This document shows positions 8,751 through 15,776 of a stretch of DNA of 64,000 nucleotides, piece after piece. The first letter of the stretch is position 1. Every line of letters starts with the position of its first letter. Source of the stretch: Candidatus Melainabacteria bacterium (GTDB lineage Bacteria > Cyanobacteriota > Vampirovibrionia > 2-02-FULL-35-15); contig JAHFBG010000003.1 in the NCBI GenBank assembly GCA_023250155.1, positions 1 to 64,000 on the forward strand, in the 5' to 3' direction. The notes under the pieces are model-generated. The model saw only the letters and a list, made by a program, of their open reading frames with translations. It did no database searches and was not told the DNA's origin. Made by a program: the position numbers and the translations under genes.

Positions 8751-10037
8751 TCAATTTAAGATTGGTTCAAGAGGTCGGATTGGGTGATCTTCTTGTTTCC
8801 AAAAATCGATAACATCTTTATAATCAATATTTCCATCACCATTTAAATCATCTTTCTCACGTAAGAAAAAATTAAATAATGAATTGCTTTTTCCCAGTGA
8901 GTATGGAACCCCTGTTTCCTTCCCTAATAAACGTGCCAGATTATCGATCTCTTGAAGATTACTATATGGTTGATCAAGTAAAAGCTTTGATAGTCTTTCA
9001 ATCTCTTTAAGATTTGAACCACCGTCATCACCTATTTTCTTAGCTAAGAGATCAACATCACTATTATCTAATTTTTTATCATTGTTCATGTCTGCATGCT
9101 TCATGGCTTGAGACATTAATTGAAGATCTTTATAGTCTACCTTTCCATCTTTGTTTACATCTCCACCAATACGTACTGGTCTTCTTATGCCTTCAGGAGT
9201 TTCACTTCCTTCTGTAGTTTGTAGGTTTCTGTTCCATGGATTAAATAACTGTTGAATAATTTTTTGATTTATTAAGTCAAAATCTGTTCTATCAACAACT
9301 CCATCCTTATTCACATCACCTTCTTTAAGAATATTTTTAAGTACTGATAAATCTTCACTATCAGTTGTACCGTTTTCATTTATATCACCATCTTTTGGTC
9401 TATATACCATGATATCTACTTGATGCTTACCTGCTGCCTGCGCATCAATATTACTGGCTTCTCCATTTCTAAGTTCCATAATATGGGGACCTATCTTATC
9501 TCGTAATAAGTGATAGTCTCTTCCATTGATTACTTTATTACCATCCATATCACCATGTTTCATCGCTTGAGACATTTGTTGTAAATCATTATAATCTACC
9601 TTACCATCTCTATTAACATCACCTGGTTGAAACCAAGGTTTAATTGGAGCAATCATTTTCTGCTCTTTATACATAATTTCATATTGAGGAAATATTTGAT
9701 TAGCAATTTGCTCATGCAGAAGTTGAAAATCTTGTGCATCTACTTTGCCATCTCTATTCATATCACCAAATTGTAAAACTTGCCCTAGTTCTCTTAAATC
9801 TTTTTGATCAACATTCTTATCTTCATTTATATCACCATCACCTCGAGTAGGTCTGATAATGGGTATTAGTCCATATTCTGTATCTGCTTCTGAACTTGGT
9901 AGTTGAACACTACCTTCTTCAATAATCATTGCTTTTAACACTTGCTCTGAATTTTGAATTTGATTTTTCTCTGTAGCTTGACTTAGATACTGAGCTTTAT
10001 TTACATCCTTCATTGGTTTAATATTTAATATGAACAT
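8751..10037 (-). CDS. Dockerin/EF-hand repeat protein
   Basis: This 428-residue protein starts MFILNIKPMKDV, again with no signal peptide. Nine calcium loops are visible: four pairs alternating between the two pair types, then a single C-terminal loop (DLNGDGNIDYKD). The segment before the last loop (LARLLGKETG, PYSLGKS) is shared with the 481-residue relative at 1209-2654, as is a closing FW motif. The ribosome site is AAAGGAGGTTG. A strong terminator lies downstream, so it is probably a single transcription unit. Function unknown. Confidence 0.88.
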   Translation of the reverse strand: MFILNIKPMKDVNKAQYLSQATEKNQIQNSEQVLKAMIIEEGSVQLPSSEADTEYGLIPIIRPTRGDGDINEDKNVDQKDLRELGQVLQFGDMNRDGKVDAQDFQLLHEQIANQIFPQYEIMYKEQKMIAPIKPWFQPGDVNRDGKVDYNDLQQMSQAMKHGDMDGNKVINGRDYHLLRDKIGPHIMELRNGEASNIDAQAAGKHQVDIMVYRPKDGDINENGTTDSEDLSVLKNILKEGDVNKDGVVDRTDFDLINQKIIQQLFNPWNRNLQTTEGSETPEGIRRPVRIGGDVNKDGKVDYKDLQLMSQAMKHADMNNDKKLDNSDVDLLAKKIGDDGGSNLKEIERLSKLLLDQPYSNLQEIDNLARLLGKETGVPYSLGKSNSLFNFFLREKDDLNGDGNIDYKDVIDFWKQEDHPIRPLEPILN

Positions 10038-10114
10038 ATAATCAACCTCCTTTATAATTTCAATCTTTTCTAAGCCAAATTACATTGCTATGAAGAAAGT
10101 CTAATCTATCCTTA

Positions 10115-10129
10115 TTAAAGGAAGGTAAA
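10115..10129 (-). promoter_or_regulatory. Shared upstream element, site 4
   Basis: The plus strand reads TTAAAGGAAGGTAAA, 78 bases upstream of the start at 10037. A TAGATT hexamer follows on the coding strand about seven bases later. Confidence 0.55.
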
Positions 10130-10226
10130 CTTTTGTACTATAAAAAGATTTATTGATAAAATTTTTTTTAATGAAATAATAACCTGTTTTTCTAATTGTT
10201 TAGTTTCTAGAGCTTACTAAATCGCT

Positions 10227-10748
10227 TTACATCATTTGATTGAATGTATTTAACTGAAATGTAGCATTATCTAGCTCTTCCTTAACATCAGAAAGATAAG
10301 AACCATCTACTTTTGAGATAGGATTATCAGTTCCATTATCATGGACAGCTGATAATGATCTGTATAATTGCTGAAGTTGAGATACTCTATCTTCTAAATT
10401 GCTACGCTCGTCAAATCTATAAAGCATCAATCTTAAATCTCTCAAATCAACCTTTCCATCACCATCCATATCAGCACTTTCAAGCTGCTCTTTATCTAGA
10501 GTTATTTTTCCATCTAAATGATCTTTGACAAGTTTTATATCATCATTATCAATCTTTCCATCATTATTAACATCACCTTTTTTACGATGTTTATGTTCAG
10601 AATGCTTAACATCATTATTTTTTAAAAAGACTTTATCAAGATCGTTAACATTTCTTGAGAGTTGAAATCCATTTAAATTGTTCTCTTTTATAGAGTTTAA
10701 TTTGGATTCTAGATTCATATTTTTTGGTCTTATATTTAGTAGAAACAT
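10227..10748 (-). CDS. Short dockerin-helical module chimera
   Basis: This 173-residue protein starts MFLLNIRPKNMN. A single calcium-loop pair lies near residues 58-100 (GDVNNDGKIDNDDI and ADMDGDGKVDLRDL). After it, residues ~118-173 (RVSQLQQLYRSL, then KVDGSYLSDVKEELD) match the start of the 827-residue helical protein upstream (RVMELEALYSSL, then GVDNTNLDEVKAELD). It therefore joins the two protein types of this island. The ribosome site is AAAGGCGG. Function unknown. Confidence 0.85.
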   Translation of the reverse strand: MFLLNIRPKNMNLESKLNSIKENNLNGFQLSRNVNDLDKVFLKNNDVKHSEHKHRKKGDVNNDGKIDNDDIKLVKDHLDGKITLDKEQLESADMDGDGKVDLRDLRLMLYRFDERSNLEDRVSQLQQLYRSLSAVHDNGTDNPISKVDGSYLSDVKEELDNATFQLNTFNQMM

Positions 10749-10791
10749 ATTATTTTATCCGCCTTTATATAGATATTAAATACTATACAGA

Positions 10792-10806
10792 TTAATACTT
10801 TGTAAA
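10792..10806 (-). promoter_or_regulatory. Shared upstream element, site 5
   Basis: The plus strand reads TTAATACTTTGTAAA, about 44 bases upstream of the start at 10748, closer than at the other sites. TATAGT follows on the coding strand. Confidence 0.45.
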
Positions 10807-10847
10807 CAATATTCTATGGTGTGATCTAACGGTTAAAGTCATATTAA

Positions 10848-13331
10848 TTAAAGGATTCCTGTACCTTGTACATTTGAATCAATTCCCATTGATTCAACAC
10901 TAGTGAAAGAACTAATTACATCACCAACGTTAACCATAGTGCCTCCTACAGATGCTTGGCTCATTAATGATGAGAGCTCACTTGATAATTCATTTATTTT
11001 GGATTGGATTGGATCGTTGGCATTATAAAACTTTGTACCTTGTTTAGAAGTGCTTCTTCTATATTTAAATTCTTCCAGCAACGATCTAACTTCTTCTATT
11101 TGAGATTTGATGCTGCTTATACTTCTAGTTTTATTTACAGATCTATGAATGATATTTAAGCTTGCAACTACTCTTTTCTCTTGAGCAATACCAGAATAAT
11201 TCTCCAAGTCACCCGTAGGAGCTGTACTATCAGGCTTATTAACAACTTTTATTATTGGTGTTGTTTTATCTATTAATTGACACCATGAATTAGAAGAAGA
11301 AATCAATTTGTCTGCCACTTTTAATCCATCAATCATTTGCTTTCCTAATACGCTAGATGATTGTGAACTTCCACCATTTTTAATAGCTTGCATCAGGTTA
11401 CTCCATGATTGTGCTTGTGTTTGAATATCACTTGTTTGACTAGTATCATGAGTAGTAGCATTCCATCTTCCTAAAGCAACATTAAGAGATTGTGCACTTT
11501 CAGTACTTTGAAGAATTGGATTCCATAACGTAGGATTTTGTTTTTGTGAATCAAGTACTTTATTCCAAAGATTACTTGCAATTGTTGTATCTTTTTCTTT
11601 AACCATTTTTTGATATCTTTGATCTAGTTGTGTATTAAGGCTAGTCATCTCTTCATTAACTTTCTTTCTTTGGGCTATGATTGCATCATTAGTTTTTGTC
11701 TGACTATCTAATCTTTGAGTCATCCCTAAAGTAATCTCATTTAATTTATCTTTAAGAGAAAAATTGCTTGTAATTAAACTGGATTTTGTAATAGATACTT
11801 TTAATTCTTCTAACATTGATTGACTTTGTAATGAGTTCGCTTTAATTGAATCTTGAGTAGTAGCTTGTGATAATTTATTTAGAGATTCAGTAAATGTTTT
11901 AAATTGTGTTGCTAATTCTTGCATTTCAGCTTCTTTTTGTGCTGATTCTTTTTGTATAGTTTTGATTTTTTGTTGTGCAACTTCTGCTTCTGTCCTTGCA
12001 ATCTCAGCCTTTTGCTGTGCTTCTTCTGCTTCTCTTTTTGCTGCTTGGACTTCTGTTCGTGCTACATCAGCTTTTTGTACAGCCATATCGGCTTCCATTT
12101 GAGCAAGTTGAGCTTGTATTCTGGTTTCATCTGTTTGTTGCTCATCAGCAATAGTTTGTTTTTCTACTGCTTGGGTTTGCTTTAGCACTGCTTCTGCTCT
12201 AAGTTGTGTAGCCTCAGCTTCTTTCTGAACAACTTTATTTCTTAGTTCTAGTGTTTGGAGTCCTACAAGTATAGCTTCTTGTGCTTTTTGTTCTGCCTCA
12301 AGTTTACTTTGAGCAATTGCATCTTGATCTTCTTTTTGGAGCTTTAGTAGATTTGCATCTATTAAAGATGCCCCTGATGAACTAGCATCAATAAGCTCTT
12401 TATTGACAACTGCTCTGGCTGCCATAAAACTGATCTTAGTCTGGCTATATTGATTCAAACCATCAGTTGTAGATTCAATTTGTTTCTTAATCTCACTATC
12501 AGTAGTAGTTTGACTTAGTTCTTTAAGTGCTGTGATCATTTCAGGAGTTTCTGTTCCACTTCCAAAACCTTGAGCAACAAGGTTAAAACCATTTTTTAAT
12601 TTTTCAGCATCAGTAATTTGAGTTGTCACTTCTTTTTCAGCTCTCTGACTAAGATCTGTAACTAAATCCTTCATAGTAGAAGCTGCGCTTTGTAAAGTTT
12701 GAGCACTTAATTTACTATTCATCATCTGTTTCCACAAGTCATAAGCAATATCTAATTCTTGTCCTTGCATACGACCAGCAACAAGCTCACTCCAAAATGT
12801 GGATGCTTGTTTAAGTTCAGTAGATTTCACTTCTTTTTCAAGGATTTGTGTCCAAAATTTTTCAGATGTTTGTAATTCAGTTTTATAGAGATTCGTTCTT
12901 TCTATTTCATTGTTAATAGCTATTATGTTTAAATTGTCTACACCAGAAACATTACTACTTGACTGTGTACCATTACTAACGTTCTGAGCTAAGGTTTGCA
13001 AATCTTTTAGTCTTGTATCAACGGCTACTTGCATTCTCTTTACATAGTCTAATCTGGCTTGAGAATTATTTTCACTTTGCTCCCATGTAGTATTCATTAA
13101 CTGGACTTCTTGTCCTCTAGTTTTATCAAGCTCTGCTTTTACTTCATCAAGATTAGTATTGTCTACACCTGAAATTTCTGTACCTAAATATTGTCTCATC
13201 ACCAAAGATGAGTACAAGGCTTCAAGCTCCATCACTCTATGTTCTGCTGTATCAACTTTGTTTGCTGCATTGGCCGCAACAGCATCACAGTCTAGTGAAA
13301 GGTGGAGTGGAATTATTGAAAAAATAAACAT
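10848..13331 (-). CDS. Large helical/coiled-coil repeat protein
   Basis: This 827-residue protein starts MFIFSIIPLHLS and is almost wholly helical. A two-helix module (RxxELExLYxSL, then SGVDNxNLxxVxxELxxT, ending in a Trp) occurs at ~32-85 and again at ~105-165. A long Ala/Glu/Gln coiled coil (AEEAQQKAE, AEVAQQKIK) spans ~340-480. The C-terminus (IEEVRSLLEEF, then INELSSELSSLM) looks like a third, diverged module. No enzymatic motif or standard signal peptide is seen. Relatives lie upstream at 13513 and 14635. The perfect Shine-Dalgarno AAGGAGGT is 39 bases from the ATG, unlike the other family genes. A structural or surface role is only inferred. Confidence 0.85.
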   Translation of the reverse strand: MFIFSIIPLHLSLDCDAVAANAANKVDTAEHRVMELEALYSSLVMRQYLGTEISGVDNTNLDEVKAELDKTRGQEVQLMNTTWEQSENNSQARLDYVKRMQVAVDTRLKDLQTLAQNVSNGTQSSSNVSGVDNLNIIAINNEIERTNLYKTELQTSEKFWTQILEKEVKSTELKQASTFWSELVAGRMQGQELDIAYDLWKQMMNSKLSAQTLQSAASTMKDLVTDLSQRAEKEVTTQITDAEKLKNGFNLVAQGFGSGTETPEMITALKELSQTTTDSEIKKQIESTTDGLNQYSQTKISFMAARAVVNKELIDASSSGASLIDANLLKLQKEDQDAIAQSKLEAEQKAQEAILVGLQTLELRNKVVQKEAEATQLRAEAVLKQTQAVEKQTIADEQQTDETRIQAQLAQMEADMAVQKADVARTEVQAAKREAEEAQQKAEIARTEAEVAQQKIKTIQKESAQKEAEMQELATQFKTFTESLNKLSQATTQDSIKANSLQSQSMLEELKVSITKSSLITSNFSLKDKLNEITLGMTQRLDSQTKTNDAIIAQRKKVNEEMTSLNTQLDQRYQKMVKEKDTTIASNLWNKVLDSQKQNPTLWNPILQSTESAQSLNVALGRWNATTHDTSQTSDIQTQAQSWSNLMQAIKNGGSSQSSSVLGKQMIDGLKVADKLISSSNSWCQLIDKTTPIIKVVNKPDSTAPTGDLENYSGIAQEKRVVASLNIIHRSVNKTRSISSIKSQIEEVRSLLEEFKYRRSTSKQGTKFYNANDPIQSKINELSSELSSLMSQASVGGTMVNVGDVISSFTSVESMGIDSNVQGTGIL

Positions 13332-13348
13332 CGTTAATAAATTTCAAC

Positions 13349-13378
13349 CTAATACATTAAACTCACTAATACCTCCTT
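13349..13378 (-). promoter_or_regulatory. Displaced ribosome site with five-codon leader frame
   Basis: A consensus site AAGGAGGT (13371-13378) is followed four bases later by GTG AGT TTA ATG TAT TAG, a possible five-residue leader. The large ORF begins 17 bases after its stop. An in-frame TGA at 13344-13346 rules out an upstream start for the large ORF. Confidence 0.4.
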
Positions 13379-13410
13379 GGTACTAGTAAATGCATTTAGC
13401 AGGCCAAAGA

Positions 13411-13425
13411 TTAAAGTAAGGTTAT
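13411..13425 (-). promoter_or_regulatory. Shared upstream element, site 6
   Basis: The plus strand reads TTAAAGTAAGGTTAT, 80 bases upstream of the start at 13331. The downstream -10-like match (TAAAT) is weak. Confidence 0.5.
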
Positions 13426-13512
13426 GAAAACAGTAGTATTAAGCCGATTTAACATCTTCTGTGACAAGGATCATATTTTTAGTTGAGGTAAGTCCCTAAA
13501 TTATAATTAAAA

Positions 13513-14436
13513 TCACTTTTCACATACAAGACTTGTACAAAATATTATCTTTGTTAAGAATTGAACTTCCTCTTCAACTTCATTTAAATAGTTTCTCATG
13601 GCATTAAGATATTTATTTATTGTAGTCATCTCAGTATCACTATAGGTCTTCTCAGTTCTGTTTTCAATTTCAGCAATCTTATTTTTAATTTCTATTTTTT
13701 GATTCTCTATTTTTTCATTTTTTTGTATCATGAGATCTTTAATTTCAGAAAGCCACCCCTTGCCTTTTATTTGTAAAAGCTTGTCTAAGAACTGTTCTCT
13801 GGCTTGAGTAACTATCATTTTATAATTATCAATAGGAAGAGACAAATCAAGATCTAACATAGCCCCATACAACATGCTTTGAAGATTCTCTATAGTTTTT
13901 ACTCCAAAAAAATCTTCACCATTACCAAAGAGCAATTCTTCCTTTGTAATTTCTTTCAATCCATTTCTTTTCAATTTAAAATAAGACATTCCAAGCTTCT
14001 TCCAAAAGCTCTTTGCCTGGATCATTTCATACTCATACAGTTTTGCTCTATTTAGTTCTCTCATAAACATATTTACATTTTCATGATTATTAGGTTCACC
14101 TAGAGCTGAAATCAATAACTGGTTCATAGTATTAATGATTTTATTTATCATTTGAATTCTGTATTTTATCTCAGTTAAACGATTAGTAAGAAGTTTAGCA
14201 TCATTACTAGAAGGATTTAATTCAACATCTGCAAGTAGAAGCGCTTGTCTTCTTGTTTCATCAACTTGTTTCATATACTCATTAATATCTTTATTTTGCA
14301 TAGGATCTATTATTGCTATTGTCAATTTTTCTTCTAATCTACAAAGGTACTCTAATATTTCTCCTACTTGAGTATTAGTATTAAGCCCAGGCATCTCTGG
14401 AGTTAATGGGCCTAAATTTTGTACCATATTAAGCAT
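13513..14436 (-). CDS. Helical protein related to the neighbouring coiled-coil genes
   Basis: This 307-residue protein starts MLNMVQNLGPLTPEM. It is predicted to be mainly helical, with heptad-like Lys/Glu/Ile stretches near 235-275. The segment near 125-150 (MRELNRAKLYEYEM, QAKSFWKKLG) aligns with NRLTVYKKELQKAEKFWKTI in the 351-residue neighbour and with NLYKTELQTSEKFW in the 827-residue protein, so the three genes are paralogs. Its N-terminus departs from the MFI pattern. The ribosome site is weak, and a 9-base inverted repeat sits in the leader. Function unknown. Confidence 0.8.
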   Translation of the reverse strand: MLNMVQNLGPLTPEMPGLNTNTQVGEILEYLCRLEEKLTIAIIDPMQNKDINEYMKQVDETRRQALLLADVELNPSSNDAKLLTNRLTEIKYRIQMINKIINTMNQLLISALGEPNNHENVNMFMRELNRAKLYEYEMIQAKSFWKKLGMSYFKLKRNGLKEITKEELLFGNGEDFFGVKTIENLQSMLYGAMLDLDLSLPIDNYKMIVTQAREQFLDKLLQIKGKGWLSEIKDLMIQKNEKIENQKIEIKNKIAEIENRTEKTYSDTEMTTINKYLNAMRNYLNEVEEEVQFLTKIIFCTSLVCEK

Positions 14437-14450
14437 AAATTTTTTCCAAT

Positions 14451-14473
14451 GAAAAGTTAAAAGCTAACTTTTC
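14451..14473 (-). promoter_or_regulatory. Leader hairpin
   Basis: Perfect 9-base arms GAAAAGTTA (14451-14459) and TAACTTTTC (14465-14473) with a 5-base loop, 15 bases upstream of the ATG at 14436. It could affect translation or RNA stability; no T-run follows. Confidence 0.4.
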
Positions 14474-14494
14474 ATCATTTATAACAGTGCTAAA

Positions 14495-14509
14495 TTAATT
14501 CCTGGTTAA
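14495..14509 (-). promoter_or_regulatory. Shared upstream element, site 7, with -10
   Basis: The plus strand reads TTAATTCCTGGTTAA. On the coding strand an extended -10 (TGTTATAAA) begins about 10 bases after the element, which makes this the most promoter-like copy together with site 8. Confidence 0.55.
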
Positions 14510-14530
14510 ATCTGTCATTAATTAAATTTG

Positions 14531-14555
14531 TTTTATCTAATGATATTAGATAAAA
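14531..14555. repeat. Perfect AT-rich inverted repeat
   Basis: Eleven-base arms TTTTATCTAAT and ATTAGATAAAA with a 3-base loop lie between two paralogous helical genes. It could be an operator or the end of the 14635-15690 transcript; no long T-run supports termination. Confidence 0.5.
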
Positions 14556-14634
14556 CTATCTATTATCGGAATAAAACAAAAATCCATATTTCACAGTTCA
14601 AATGGTTGATATTATAAGCCTATAGACTACGTAG

Positions 14635-15690
14635 CTAAGAAATAGTGTTAATTGACATGCTATCTCTGATCCATGTTTTTTCTGAATCAAGCTCAATTTT
14701 AAAGAACTCTCTACGAAGCAGTTCCCTTCCTAATACTGATATTTCTATATTAGAGCCAGAATTAATTTTGTTTTTTATTTCTCTAATTTGTTGTTCATTT
14801 ACACTTTGTTCTTTTATCAATTCTCTATATCTTTTCGAAGCTTCGTCTTTAAGTTCCTTAGACAATATTTGCGGGGCTCCAATTAATTGGTTTAAATACT
14901 TATTTGAATCAGATAATATTTTCATATCCCTAAAGCTCCAATCCACAGATGGAAGGGGAAGTATAAAAGCGCCTTCTAAAAATAGTTTTTCATTTCTAGT
15001 CTTATGATCCTGAATATTCTTTCTTAGAATTTCCAACAATATGTTATTTTTTTTCTTAATTTCATTTTCAACCTCTACTTTTAATGTATTGAACCAAGGC
15101 TCGTCTTTTACAAGCTGCATATGAGCTAATAGTTTTTTTCTTAAAGAATCATCTGGCAAATAACCTTTCTCTAGACACTGTTTTAATTCATCAAATACTT
15201 CTTTTTGTGTTGGTTTATCTGTAATATCATACTTAGCATCTAAGTCAGCAATTGTTTTCCAAAATTTTTCTGCTTTTTGTAATTCCTTTTTATATACAGT
15301 AAGTCTATTTAACTTATTCTGGGCATAAGTTAGATCCAACCCATTCCATCCATTCAGAAGATCATTTGAACACTCACTTTTCAATTGAATTTCTGCTTCA
15401 TGAGCACGTAATAATTTTCCTTGGATCTCCATTAATCGAATAGTAGAATTATTGTCAGCTGTTTTACCAGACTTAACTATCAAGCTTAGTTCTTTATTTC
15501 TAGCTATAGTTATTTCTCTACTTAAAGCACTCAAATCACTCTTAGAAGTTGAATTTATAATAGCATCAGTTAGCATTGATTCTAATTCCATTATCTTATG
15601 TTCTGCTACATCAGTTTTATTAGAAGTATTAACTTTCTGATTATCAGAATCAGAACTTAATGGTATAACATTCATAAAATATATAAACAT
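14635..15690 (-). CDS. Helical protein, paralog of the 827-residue protein
   Basis: This 351-residue protein starts MFIYFMNVIPLS. Residues ~27-42 (TDVAEHKIMELESML) match TAEHRVMELEALYSSL of the 827-residue protein, and residues ~130-150 (NRLTVYKKELQKAEKFW) match its second module. It thus contains two copies of the two-helix module followed by a further helical region with Lys/Glu-rich segments. No signal peptide, cofactor site or enzymatic motif is visible. The ribosome site is TTAGGAGAG. A looser copy of the shared element (TTAAGAAGCAAGTAA) lies at 15739-15753. Function unknown. Confidence 0.82.
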   Translation of the reverse strand: MFIYFMNVIPLSSDSDNQKVNTSNKTDVAEHKIMELESMLTDAIINSTSKSDLSALSREITIARNKELSLIVKSGKTADNNSTIRLMEIQGKLLRAHEAEIQLKSECSNDLLNGWNGLDLTYAQNKLNRLTVYKKELQKAEKFWKTIADLDAKYDITDKPTQKEVFDELKQCLEKGYLPDDSLRKKLLAHMQLVKDEPWFNTLKVEVENEIKKKNNILLEILRKNIQDHKTRNEKLFLEGAFILPLPSVDWSFRDMKILSDSNKYLNQLIGAPQILSKELKDEASKRYRELIKEQSVNEQQIREIKNKINSGSNIEISVLGRELLRREFFKIELDSEKTWIRDSMSINTIS

Positions 15691-15776
15691 AAAACTCTCC
15701 TAATACTTACAGGTGCATAACAAACTATCATATGCAAATTAAGAAGCAAGTAAGAATTTAAATTATTAAATTTATT

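Noticed and set aside
1..15690. CRISPR array suspected from repeated similar units
   Set aside because: The repeats are in-frame calcium-loop codons with coding linkers, not identical direct repeats with uniform spacers.
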